Of a stretch of DNA of 64,000 nucleotides, positions 35,753 to 44,263 are shown piece by piece. Origin of the DNA: Pandoraea apista. GTDB taxonomy: Bacteria; Pseudomonadota; Gammaproteobacteria; Burkholderiales; Burkholderiaceae. How positions within the stretch are numbered: the stretch's first letter is position 1; each line of letters begins with the position of its first letter. A program made the position numbers and the translations under genes. Where the stretch lies: positions 2,356,001 to 2,420,000 of the forward strand of contig NZ_CP013481.2 in the NCBI RefSeq assembly GCF_001465595.2, written 5' to 3'. A model generated the notes under the pieces. It was given only the letters and a program-made list of their open reading frames with translations, was not told the origin of the DNA and did not search any database.

Positions 35753-37084
35753 ATGAACACTCACCGCTTTTTTCCCGTTGCCGCTATTCCGTTGGGGGTA
35801 CTGCTTTTCACGCTATCGGCCCAGGCTCAGGAGCATACGAACCCATCGCCGGACGACCGTCTGCAAATGTTGATGGACATGGTCGACCGGCAGCAGCGGG
35901 AAATTTCTTCTCTGAAACAGCGCCTCACCGACATTGAGATGGCGCAACGCGGTCGTGGACTGACCGCATGGGACACTGCGCAGATTGCGCAGGTCTCACC
36001 CGGCGACGGTTCTGCCGCTGGCTCTGCAGGGACACCCGGCGGCGGCGCCGCCGGTGCTGCGGGTCCAACGAGCGCCGCGCCGATCGGTGAGACGCAGCAG
36101 ATGCAAAAGAGCGAGAGCGAATCGCAGCGCACCCCGGCCGAAGAAGCCGTGGTGCAGGCGCAGCACGCGCCGCTGTTTGATCGCAAGCTCACGATCGATG
36201 CCGGTATCAGTTACAGCTACTACGACCGACGCCAGCTCGTGTTGAGCGGCTTCCTTGCGCTCGACGCCATTTTCCTCGGTCAATTGAACCTCGGCGAGAC
36301 CAAAGCCAACGTGTGGACGTTCGACGTCAACACACGCTACGGCATCAGCGACCGGATGAGCGTGGCGTTCGACGTGCCGTACCTCTACCGCAATTCGGAC
36401 TTCATTTCGGGCGGGGTGGGCGGCGCAGCGTCATCGATCAGCGACATCAGCAAGAACTCGGCAAATATCGGCGACGTGAATGCGTCTCTGTACTACCAAA
36501 TCGTCAAGGAGAACGCGAACTGGCCCGATATCGTGGCGTCGTTCCGCGTGACCGCGCCAACCGGTACTTCGCCGTTCGGTATCAAGCTCGGTACGCCCGA
36601 TCCGACCAACAACAACCTGACGACGCCTTCGCGTCTGCCGACGGGGAACGGGATCTGGGCGTTCACGGCCGGCCTGTCGTTCCTGCGCACTTACGATCCG
36701 ATCGTGTTGTTCGCGAATGTGGCCTATACGTACAACGTGGCTCGCTCGTTCGACGATATCTCGACCATCGAAGGCACGACGCAACCCGCGAAGGTCAAGT
36801 TGGGCGACATCGTTCAGGTGGGCGCGGGGATGGCGTTGGCGCTCAACGACAAGACTGCGTTGTCGATCTCGTACTCGACGGCGATCTCTCGTGCGACGAA
36901 AACGGCTACGCCGGGTGGCCCGTGGACCACCGTGGCGGGCAGTACGACGAACGCGGCATCGCTCAACTTCGGTATCAATTACGCGATCAACAAGCATTGG
37001 ACCGTTAACGGTTACGTCAACGCCGGCATGTCGCCGGATGCGCCGAACTATGTGATCGGTCTGCGCTTCCCGTACACGTTCTGA
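35753..37084 (+). CDS. fapF: FapF-like outer-membrane export porin
   Basis: A 443-residue protein. The signal ends TLSAQAQ near residue 26. A heptad-like helix follows (DDRLQMLMDMVDRQQREISS, about 35-65), suiting the trimeric coiled coil of FapF. A Gly/Ala-rich linker then leads to a beta-barrel of alternating strands from about residue 145 (LTIDAGISYSYYDRRQLVLS) to the end. The terminal GLRFPYTF, closing with Phe, is a BAM recognition signal. GGGGGGGAT precedes ATG 35753. FapF forms the pore through which Fap subunits leave the cell. Confidence 0.85.
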   Translation: MNTHRFFPVAAIPLGVLLFTLSAQAQEHTNPSPDDRLQMLMDMVDRQQREISSLKQRLTDIEMAQRGRGLTAWDTAQIAQVSPGDGSAAGSAGTPGGGAAGAAGPTSAAPIGETQQMQKSESESQRTPAEEAVVQAQHAPLFDRKLTIDAGISYSYYDRRQLVLSGFLALDAIFLGQLNLGETKANVWTFDVNTRYGISDRMSVAFDVPYLYRNSDFISGGVGGAASSISDISKNSANIGDVNASLYYQIVKENANWPDIVASFRVTAPTGTSPFGIKLGTPDPTNNNLTTPSRLPTGNGIWAFTAGLSFLRTYDPIVLFANVAYTYNVARSFDDISTIEGTTQPAKVKLGDIVQVGAGMALALNDKTALSISYSTAISRATKTATPGGPWTTVAGSTTNAASLNFGINYAINKHWTVNGYVNAGMSPDAPNYVIGLRFPYTF

Positions 37085-37254
37085 TCGCGCGTGCGGCGCG
37101 TAGTCTGGCAGGACAAGGCAGGGCAAAAGCGACCTGCGCGTCACCCGGATCGGTGGCGCGCAGCATCACTGGGGAAGGGAACGTGAGAGCGAGGTTGAAG
37201 ACGCGGCGGCGGTGTTTGCTGTGTCAGACCTGTCGGTGCTTTCCGTCCGGCGAC

Positions 37255-37710
37255 TCAGTGCGAAATGCCGGCGGGAAGGCGGCCGGCGCTGGCGTTGACT
37301 TTCAGGCTTGTCGTCTGCAATCCCGATGCCAGGGACGAGGGCGAGTTAGGAGAGTACGACGACATCGAGACGGCCGGCGCGGGTTGCCCCGGCAATCTCA
37401 TCGTTGCCTGAGTGGGTTTGGGTGCGGGCGCAGGCGGAATCACTTCGTCCCATAGACGAACGTTGTTGGCGACAGTGGTGGTTGTGTTTGTCGCATTGAC
37501 GGGCACGGCCGTGGCAGGCGCCACGCCGGACAGATTGGCGACGACACTGTGCTGAAAGTTCGCCGCGCGTGTGCTGGCGAGCAACGCGTCGCTTACGCTG
37601 GCAGACACTCCGGCGCCACCGGTAATGTCGGCCTGTGCGGCACTTGCAAAGCATGCAGCCGCCAGACAAAACATGGCACTGCGCGTCGTCTTGACGGTGA
37701 TTCTGATCAT
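37255..37710 (-). CDS. Exported protein of unknown function with ANxVxLWDE motif, right flank of the amyloid locus
   Basis: A 151-residue protein with a signal peptide (to about residue 27, ASAAQA). Residues 81-89 read ANNVRLWDE, followed by Pro-rich sequence (PPAPAPKPTQ), as in the first operon gene, where ANGVTLWDE is followed by a PTPRP stretch. No domain is recognised. GGGGGG precedes the ATG at 37710. It is convergent with fapF and divergent from the LuxR regulator, so it is probably a separately controlled accessory gene of the locus. Confidence 0.72.
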   Translation of the reverse strand: MIRITVKTTRSAMFCLAAACFASAAQADITGGAGVSASVSDALLASTRAANFQHSVVANLSGVAPATAVPVNATNTTTTVANNVRLWDEVIPPAPAPKPTQATMRLPGQPAPAVSMSSYSPNSPSSLASGLQTTSLKVNASAGRLPAGISH

Positions 37711-38106
37711 GGCGTGCCCCCCGGCCTCCGCGTGCTGTTCGCTCAGCACTGCTTGTATTCTATTGCGCGATTTGAGAAAGGAAAGGGGAAAAAGTAATAG
37801 CGGAATTTCCGAAATTTGAGTAAATAATTTACGCAGATTGCGGTTTGTCGCACGGAGGCAACAATGATAGGCGTCTCCTAGGCCGAGACGTGCCGTCATG
37901 CGGGCTTCGCGCGTAAACTGAGCCGAGAGCGAGGTGACGCCTGATGCGTAAAAGATGACGAATGCTGGAGGATTTCCTCGGTTTTCGTTACGGCGATGGG
38001 GATGATTGTTATTTCCCGGGCCGACAAACAAAGCATGCGACGGGCGTGACAAGAAAAAGCGGGGGACGGCGGCACGAAAGTGCTGACCGGAACGACAGGG
38101 GAAACC
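37711..38106. other. Divergent regulatory region with two small palindromes
   Basis: 396 nt between the LWDE gene and the LuxR gene. It contains CGGAATTTCCG (37801-37811) and GTAAATAATTTAC (37820-37832), both perfect inverted repeats about 20 nt apart centre to centre, in an AT-rich patch. On the minus strand a TAGAAT box lies in the stretch just upstream of the LWDE gene. Confidence 0.55.
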
Positions 38107-38832
38107 ATGCGTGTGCTGGTCGTGGGTGAGGCTGCTACCTGGCTGAGCGGCCTGCAAGTCGCGTTGCAGATCGAAGCGAACGCGACACCGCCGGTCTTGC
38201 GTCACGTCGACGATGTGAGCGTGCAAGACTGGGTTTGGTTGCGCGAATTGCCGTCGCGTCGCGCGCTCGTACTCGAAGAGTCCGTGGCCCGAACGCCTGC
38301 TGTCGACACCTTGTGTGCGATGGCGGCCGAATGCGTGCCGGCGGTACCCGTCATTGTCATCGGCGATGCGGGTTTTCCCGATGAGATCATTCGCTGGTTG
38401 CAGGCAGGCGTTGCCGCATGCCTGCCATGGCCGAGTTCGGTCGCACGAATTCGTTCGGTTTTCGACCTTGTGTTCGCGGGCGGCCGATTCGTGCCGGACG
38501 AGGCGCTCTCGGCGTTACTTGTCCTCTGGCGGCAGGAGGCCATGGGCGAGGCTTTGCCACTCTCGCGTCTGCCGGTATTTCCGCTGGGTGGCGACAAGGC
38601 GACACAACTGGCCGAGTCGGCGCTGCTCGGCATCTCTCAGCGGCAATACGAAATTCTCGCACTGCTATCGCGCGGTTTATCCATCAAAACAATCTGCCAG
38701 CAACTGGTGATTTCCGAGGGAACCGCCAAGACGCACGTGTCTGCCTTGTACCGCCGGCTTGGCGCGCGCAATCGCGGCGAGGCGATCTATATTGCGGCGC
38801 AGCGCGGCGCGCGTCATCTGTTCGAGACATGA
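38107..38832 (+). CDS. LuxR-family response regulator with degenerate receiver
   Basis: A 241-residue two-domain regulator. The N-terminal half follows a receiver fold (MRVLVVGEAATWLSGLQVAL; PVIVIGDAGFPDEIIRWLQA). The expected phospho-Asp position reads LVLEES (Glu57), the early acidic pair is missing and the usual Lys is Pro, so classical phosphorylation is unlikely. The C-terminal GerE-type helix-turn-helix is intact (SQRQYEILALLSRGLSIKTI, EGTAKTHVSALYRRLGARNR). It closes the amyloid locus and probably controls it or the divergent LWDE gene. Confidence 0.86.
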   Translation: MRVLVVGEAATWLSGLQVALQIEANATPPVLRHVDDVSVQDWVWLRELPSRRALVLEESVARTPAVDTLCAMAAECVPAVPVIVIGDAGFPDEIIRWLQAGVAACLPWPSSVARIRSVFDLVFAGGRFVPDEALSALLVLWRQEAMGEALPLSRLPVFPLGGDKATQLAESALLGISQRQYEILALLSRGLSIKTICQQLVISEGTAKTHVSALYRRLGARNRGEAIYIAAQRGARHLFET

Positions 38833-39044
38833 AGTCTTGCGGAATCTTCGGCGTGCCGGTGGATAGGACTTCGGCGCGACTTGATTCGGAACTTTCCGGG
38901 ATTCGCGGCGAGGTTATTGGCCGATAGTCCACTGTCGAATTACTATACGAACTTCATTTGCCACCCATTTGTACCGGCGCTACCCGCCGGTGGCGTCTCG
39001 AAGTCGACGGCGATGGCCATCGACGAGGCACAGGAGTCCACGCG

Positions 39045-40370
39045 TTGTCCAAGTCGTCCAAGCCGTTTGAATCCGCATCGCCGCAAGGTCCTGCCACGAC
39101 GTCTACGGCATCCGCTGCCGGACCGTCTTCCGAAACTTCCGCTTCGCCTTCCGCCAGTGGCGCCGGTTTGCCCACCCGGGGTGCCCTCGCAGGTGTGAAG
39201 GTTCTTGAACTCGGCACACTCATCGCCGGCCCGTTCGCCGCGCGCATGCTGGGCGAGTTCGGGGCCGAAGTCATCAAGATCGAAGATCCGCAGCACGGCG
39301 ATCCGCTGCGCAAGTGGCGCAAGTTGCATCCCGATGCCGGTGGCACGTCGCTCTGGTGGGCGGTGCAGGCTCGCAACAAAAAATCGGTGACGATCAATCT
39401 CAAGTCCCCCGAGGGGCAGGAGATTGTGCGCAAGCTCGCTGCGCAAGCCGACATCGTGGTCGAGAATTTCCGCCCGGGGCTGCTTGAGCGTTTCGGGTTG
39501 GGCTATGAGCAACTGTCGGCCGAGAATCCGGGACTTGTGATGGTGCGTCTGTCGGGGTATGGGCAGACGGGACCGTACCGTGACCGGCCCGGCTTCGGGG
39601 CGATTGCCGAGTCAATGGGCGGACTGCGTCATATCACGGGCTACCCGGATTTGCCGCCGCCACGCATCGGCATCTCCATCGGAGATTCCATCGCAGCGCT
39701 GCACGGCGTGATCGGCGCGATGATGGCGCTGCATCACCGCAATGTGAACGGCGGGCGAGGGCAGGTGGTCGATGTCGCGCTGTACGAGGCTGTATTTAAT
39801 CTGATGGAAAGCGTTGTACCGGAGTACAGCGTGGCCGGCATGGTGCGTGAGCGCACGGGGGCGTCGTTGCCCGGCATCGTGCCGTCGAATACCTATCCCT
39901 GTGCCGACGGCATGATTGTCGTCGGCGGCAACAGCGATCCGATCTTCAAGCGCCTGATGCACGCCATCGGGCGGTCCGATCTCGCTGAAGATCCCGCGCT
40001 TGCGCATAACGACGGCCGTGTGCCGCGCACGCAGGAAATCGACGAGGCGATCGGTCGCTGGACGCGTGAGCGCCCCATCGACGAGGCGCTCGCTGTGCTG
40101 CAGGGGGCCGATGTGCCAGCGAGCCGCATCTACACCGTTGCCGATATGTTCAAGGACCCGCAGTTCATCGCGCGTCAGATGATCCAGCGACACACGTTCC
40201 CGGACGGCACGCCTATCGAGTTGCCGAACGTCACGCCGAAGCTCTCGGAGACGCCGGGACAGACACAATGGCTCGGCCCGGAACTCGGTGCGCACACGGA
40301 CGAAGTGCTTGGGCAACTGGGTTATGATGCCGGGCAAATCAAAGCCCTGCGCGAGGGCGGCGTCATTTGA
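39045..40370 (+). CDS. CaiB/BaiF-family (class III) CoA-transferase
   Basis: A 441-residue enzyme moving CoA between carboxylic acids. After a Ser/Pro-rich N-terminal stretch the domain starts at LAGVKVLELGTLIAGPFAAR. GEFGAEVIKIEDPQHGDPLR, NKKSVTINLKSPEGQEIVRK and VVENFRPGLLERFGLGYEQL follow, with VRLSGYGQTGPYRDRPGFGA as the signature. The catalytic Asp is in the GISIGDSIAALHG region. I chose TTG 39045 because AGGAG (39032-39036) lies 8 nt before it and there is no in-frame ATG in front of the domain. The substrate is unknown; an importer operon follows. Confidence 0.88.
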   Translation: MSKSSKPFESASPQGPATTSTASAAGPSSETSASPSASGAGLPTRGALAGVKVLELGTLIAGPFAARMLGEFGAEVIKIEDPQHGDPLRKWRKLHPDAGGTSLWWAVQARNKKSVTINLKSPEGQEIVRKLAAQADIVVENFRPGLLERFGLGYEQLSAENPGLVMVRLSGYGQTGPYRDRPGFGAIAESMGGLRHITGYPDLPPPRIGISIGDSIAALHGVIGAMMALHHRNVNGGRGQVVDVALYEAVFNLMESVVPEYSVAGMVRERTGASLPGIVPSNTYPCADGMIVVGGNSDPIFKRLMHAIGRSDLAEDPALAHNDGRVPRTQEIDEAIGRWTRERPIDEALAVLQGADVPASRIYTVADMFKDPQFIARQMIQRHTFPDGTPIELPNVTPKLSETPGQTQWLGPELGAHTDEVLGQLGYDAGQIKALREGGVI

Positions 40371-40477
40371 ACCGACATGATCTTGCGCAGGAGCACGGGG
40401 CGCGGCGTTCGCCGTGATCCGTGAATACAAAGCACGTCAAATATAGAAAGAACGCTGCAACCAAGGAGACACACACC

Positions 40478-41509
40478 ATGCAAAGACGTCAGTTCGTCAC
40501 GGCACTGGCCGCCACCGGCCTGATCGGCGCGGGCATTCGCCCCGGCTTCGCTCAAGCCAAGCTCGAAAAGACCAAGATCGCGATTGCCGTCGGCGGCAAA
40601 AACCTCTTCTACTATCTGCCGCTCACGATTGCAGAACGTCTGAATTACTTCAAGGATGAAGGGCTCGACGTCGAGATCTCTGACTTCGCCGGTGGCTCGA
40701 AAGCATTGCAAGCCCTTGTCGGTGGTAGCGCCGACGTGGTGTCGGGCGCCTATGAGCACACGATTCTGTTGCAGGCGAAAAACCAGTACATCCGTGCGTT
40801 TGTCCTGCAGGGGCGTGCGCCGCAGATCGTCTTCGGTGTGTCGAACAAGACCCTGCCGAACTACAAGTCGTTGGCCGACCTGCGTGGTAAGAAAATCGGC
40901 GTGACCGCCCCGGGGTCGTCGACGAACATCATGGCGAACTTCGTGCTCGCCAAGGGCGGTGTCAAGCCCAATGAGGTGGCGTTCGTCGGTGTCGGCGCGT
41001 CGTCCGGTGCGCTCGCCGCGATTCGGTCAGGCAATATCGACGCCATCGTCAACCTCGATCCGGTCATTACCATGCTGGAACGCGACAAGGAGATCCGTGT
41101 GATCTCGGACACCCGCACGCTCAAGGAAACGGTGTCGGTGTTTGGCGGGAACATGCCGGCTGGGTGCCTGTACACGAACGAATCGTTCATTCAGAAGAAT
41201 CCGAATACCACTCAGGCGCTCACCAACGCCATGGTGCGTGCGCTGCGTTGGCTTCAGACGGCAGGGCCGTCGGACCTCATCAAGACGGTGCCCGACGCCT
41301 ATCTGTTGGGTGACCGCGCACTCTACCTGGACGCGTGGAGCCGCGTGAAGGAAGCCATTTCGCCGGACGGCCTGATTCCCGCCGATGGCCCGGCTACCGC
41401 GCTGCGCACGTTGCAGGCGTTCGATGAGACGGTCAAGGGTAAGTCGATCGACCTGTCGAAGACGTTCACCAACGAGTTCACGAAGAAGGCCGACGCCAAG
41501 TACAAATGA
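40478..41509 (+). CDS. ABC transporter substrate-binding protein, NMT1/SsuA-like
   Basis: A 343-residue periplasmic protein. The N-terminus MQRRQFVTALAATGLIGAGI is Tat-like in having RRxF but lacks a full twin-arginine context. LPLTIAERLNYFKDEGLDVE, ALVGGSADVVSGAYEHTILL and GKKIGVTAPGSSTNIMANFV are features of the nitrate/sulfonate/taurine and NMT1 families. AAGGAG precedes ATG 40478. It forms an operon with the overlapping ATPase and the permease. The ligand cannot be read from the sequence; proximity to the CoA-transferase hints at an organic acid. Confidence 0.88.
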   Translation: MQRRQFVTALAATGLIGAGIRPGFAQAKLEKTKIAIAVGGKNLFYYLPLTIAERLNYFKDEGLDVEISDFAGGSKALQALVGGSADVVSGAYEHTILLQAKNQYIRAFVLQGRAPQIVFGVSNKTLPNYKSLADLRGKKIGVTAPGSSTNIMANFVLAKGGVKPNEVAFVGVGASSGALAAIRSGNIDAIVNLDPVITMLERDKEIRVISDTRTLKETVSVFGGNMPAGCLYTNESFIQKNPNTTQALTNAMVRALRWLQTAGPSDLIKTVPDAYLLGDRALYLDAWSRVKEAISPDGLIPADGPATALRTLQAFDETVKGKSIDLSKTFTNEFTKKADAKYK

Positions 41510-42321
41510 TGACTGCGCCGGCTCTCAGTTTTGACAATATTTCGTGTACGTTCGTTGCGCGAGACGATCGTTCGAAGCGTTACACGGCGGTCGCCGAAAC
41601 ATCGCTCGACATTGCGCCGGGCGAGTTCGTCTCGGTCGTCGGCCCGACCGGGTGTGGCAAGTCGACGCTGCTCAATGTCGCTGCCGGCCTGCTGGCGCCG
41701 TCGTCCGGCACGGTCAAGGTGTTCGGCGAAACGCTCAAGGGTATCAATTCGCGCGCCGGCTATATGTTTCAGGCCGAAGCGTTGATGCCCTGGCGTAATG
41801 CGATCGACAACGTGACTGCGGGTCTCGAGTTTCGTGGCGTGACGCCCGAGGAGGCGTCGGCGCGTGGGAATGAGTGGCTCAAGCGCGTGGGGCTGGGCGG
41901 GTTCGGCGACCGATACCCGCATCAGCTCTCGGGCGGCATGCGCAAGCGTGTTGCCATGGCGCAGACGCTGATTCTCGATCCGGACATCATCTTGATGGAC
42001 GAACCGTTCTCTGCGCTCGATATCCAGACGCGTCAGCTCATGGAGAACGAGTTGCTCGAGTTATGGGCTGCCAAGCGCCGTGCGGTGCTCTTCATCACCC
42101 ACGATCTGGACGAGGCGATTGCGCTGTCTGACCGTGTCGTGGTGCTTGCCGCAGGGCCGGGCACGCACCCCATCGGGGAGTTTCGCATCGATCTGCCGCG
42201 TCCGCGAGATGTGGCGGAGATTCGGAATCATCCGCGCTTTACCGAATTGCATGCTCAGATTTGGGACGTGTTGCGCGAAGAAGTGCTCAAGGGCTATGCA
42301 CAACAGTTAAAGGCAGTCTGA
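41506..42321 (+). CDS. ABC transporter ATP-binding protein, SsuB/TauB-like
   Basis: A 271-residue ATPase with Walker A GPTGCGKST, signature LSGGMRKRVAMAQ, Walker B IILMDEPFSALD and the switch His in FITHDLDEAIAL. The ATG overlaps the stop of the binding-protein gene (ATGA), indicating translational coupling. AEALMPWRNAIDNV is typical of the nitrate/sulfonate/taurine group. Confidence 0.92.
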   Translation: MMTAPALSFDNISCTFVARDDRSKRYTAVAETSLDIAPGEFVSVVGPTGCGKSTLLNVAAGLLAPSSGTVKVFGETLKGINSRAGYMFQAEALMPWRNAIDNVTAGLEFRGVTPEEASARGNEWLKRVGLGGFGDRYPHQLSGGMRKRVAMAQTLILDPDIILMDEPFSALDIQTRQLMENELLELWAAKRRAVLFITHDLDEAIALSDRVVVLAAGPGTHPIGEFRIDLPRPRDVAEIRNHPRFTELHAQIWDVLREEVLKGYAQQLKAV

Positions 42322-42326
42322 TCGTC

Positions 42327-42440
42327 ATGTGCCAAATCGCAGGCTTTCTGATGGGCGTGTGCGGCTGGTTCGGCTGGCTGGACTGGATGGAATGGTTCAG
42401 TTTGCCAGATGAACTTGGCTTGTTCGATTGGCCCGTCTGA
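42327..42440 (+). CDS. Possible tryptophan-rich micro-ORF inside the ABC transporter operon
   Basis: A 37-residue frame, MCQIAGFLMGVCGWFGWLDW and onward, with five Trp residues, two Cys and an acidic middle, ending FDWPV. It begins 6 nt after the ATPase gene and fills most of the 161-nt gap before the permease. The upstream AAAGG is 13 nt away, which is too far to be a good ribosome site. It may be a chance frame through a TGG-rich stretch. Confidence 0.25.
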   Translation: MCQIAGFLMGVCGWFGWLDWMEWFSLPDELGLFDWPV

Positions 42441-42482
42441 GTTGCCCGATGGCTCGTCTGATATTCCCGGAATTCGTTCGTC

Positions 42483-43301
42483 ATGCGTAATCGTTCGATC
42501 ATGCGGCACTTGCGGTTGTGGCAGTGGCTGCTGCTGGTAGTGGGGTTTCTCGTCTGGTACGTGCTCACGAGCCCGACACTGTTGCCCGCGTTTTATTTCG
42601 ACAGCCCCGACAAGGCGGCTTTCTTCTTTGGGGAGCCGCAGAAGGTGCTGCTCCAGATCTGGCAATGGTTCGCCAGTGGGGAGATTTATCTTCATCTCGG
42701 CGTCACGCTGCTCGAGACGGTGCTCGCCTTCGCGATCGGTACCGTGTTCGGGTTGGCTGTGGGGCTGTGGCTGGCACTCTCGCCAAGCGCGGGCGCGCTG
42801 CTCGATCCTTACATCAAGGCAGCCAATTCGATGCCTCGCGTGATCCTGGCGCCGATCTTCGGCGTGTGGTTCGGGCTCGGCATCTGGTCGAAAGTCGCGC
42901 TGGGCGTGACGCTGGTGTTCTTCATCGTGTTCTTCAACGTCTATCAGGGCGTGAAGGAGGTGAGTCCGGTCGTGCTGGCAAATGCACGTATGCTGGGGGC
43001 GAATCAGCGCCAGTTGTTGCGGCGGGTGTATTTGCCGAGCGCCACCAGTTGGGTGTTCTCCAGTCTGCACAACTCGGTCGGGCTCGCGTTCGTTGGGGCT
43101 GTCGTCGGGGAATACCTCGGCTCGGCGCGCGGCGTGGGCTATCTGATTCTGCAAGCAGAAGGGACTTTCGACATCAACGCGGTCATTGCCGGGGTGCTGA
43201 TCCTGACAGCGTTCGCGCTAGTGCTCGATGGGCTTGTCGGTGTCGTTGAGCGGCGGTTGCTGGTCTGGCAGCCGCAAGCTGGAGAGACTGAGAAGATGTA
43301 A
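42483..43301 (+). CDS. ABC transporter permease, SsuC/TauC-like
   Basis: A 272-residue inner-membrane protein with about six helices. The core BPD_transp_1 segment contains the EAA loop ([20 protein letters not shown]) that contacts the ATPase, and [20 protein letters not shown] typical of this group. ATG 42483 or 42501 may be used. It completes the importer with the two genes before it, although the 161-nt gap is longer than usual within such an operon. Confidence 0.9.
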   Translation: MRNRSIMRHLRLWQWLLLVVGFLVWYVLTSPTLLPAFYFDSPDKAAFFFGEPQKVLLQIWQWFASGEIYLHLGVTLLETVLAFAIGTVFGLAVGLWLALSPSAGALLDPYIKAANSMPRVILAPIFGVWFGLGIWSKVALGVTLVFFIVFFNVYQGVKEVSPVVLANARMLGANQRQLLRRVYLPSATSWVFSSLHNSVGLAFVGAVVGEYLGSARGVGYLILQAEGTFDINAVIAGVLILTAFALVLDGLVGVVERRLLVWQPQAGETEKM

Positions 43302-43501
43302 CCGTGAATCGGGTAGTTCGCCGGCGGCCATATTGCAGGATTGCTATCGGGCCGCCGGCGGCCGTGACCGATCGGCGGCAAATTCGTGGCAGGGCCCTGG
43401 CAATCTTGCCCGTGCCGTGCCCCGGCAGGGGCGCGATCGATACCCTCATGGCGTCGTCATGGCGTCATATCCGAGCACCTTTCCTCGGTTACAATTGCCG
43501 C

Positions 43502-44263
43502 ATGCGAATCCTGCTCAGCAACGACGATGGGTATCAGGCGCCAGGCCTGGCCGCGCTATATGAAGCGCTGGCACCGCTTGGCGACATTACCGTGGTGGCG
43601 CCCGAACAGAACTGTAGCGGTGCGTCCAATTCTCTGACCCTGCAACGACCGCTTTCGGTGTTCAAAGCGGGCAACGGTTTCACGTTCATCAACGGCACGC
43701 CGACCGACTGCGTGCATGTGGCGCTGACCGGGCTGCTCGACGAGCGGCCCGATATCGTTGTCTCCGGGATCAACAACGGTCAGAACATGGGCGAAGACAC
43801 GCTGTATTCCGGTACTGTAGCAGCGGCCACCGAAGGTTTCCTCTTCGGCATTCCCTCGTTCGCGTTCTCGCAGGTCAACAAAGGCTGGGACCATCTGGAA
43901 AGTGCCGCGCGCGTGGCGCGCGAGATTGTCGAACGCTATATGGAGCGTCCGCTGGGGCACCCCTTCCTTTTGAATGTCAATATCCCCAATTTGCCTTACG
44001 ACCGCCTGAAGGGCTCGCTTGCTACGCGTCTTGGGAAACGACACCAATCGCAACCGGTAATCCGTCAGGAAAATCCGCGAGGCGAAACGATTTACTGGAT
44101 CGGTCCGGCCGGCGATGCTCGCGATAGCAGCGAAGGCACCGATTTCCACGCCGTGGCGCACGATTACGTCTCGGTCACCCCCTTGCAACTGGATCTCACG
44201 CATACCGCACGACTTGGCGTCGTGCACGATTGGCTGGCCAGCGCAGGGGTGGCCCAACGATGA
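43502..44263 (+). CDS. surE: 5'/3'-nucleotidase SurE
   Basis: A 253-residue metal-dependent nucleoside monophosphatase. [15 protein letters not shown] carries the metal-binding Asp pair. [14 protein letters not shown] and [14 protein letters not shown] are the other conserved blocks, and [20 protein letters not shown] forms the active-site loop. The ATG at 43502 fits the family start exactly. It heads the surE-pcm-nlpD-rpoS stationary-phase cluster; its stop overlaps the pcm start. Confidence 0.96.
   Translation: MRILLSNDDGYQAPGLAALYEALAPLGDITVVAPEQNCSGASNSLTLQRPLSVFKAGNGFTFINGTPTDCVHVALTGLLDERPDIVVSGINNGQNMGEDTLYSGTVAAATEGFLFGIPSFAFSQVNKGWDHLESAARVAREIVERYMERPLGHPFLLNVNIPNLPYDRLKGSLATRLGKRHQSQPVIRQENPRGETIYWIGPAGDARDSSEGTDFHAVAHDYVSVTPLQLDLTHTARLGVVHDWLASAGVAQR

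Noticed and set aside
38065..38085. CGGCACGAAAGTGCT as a sigma-54 promoter for the LuxR gene
   Set aside because: GG and GC are 9 nt apart instead of the strictly required 10.
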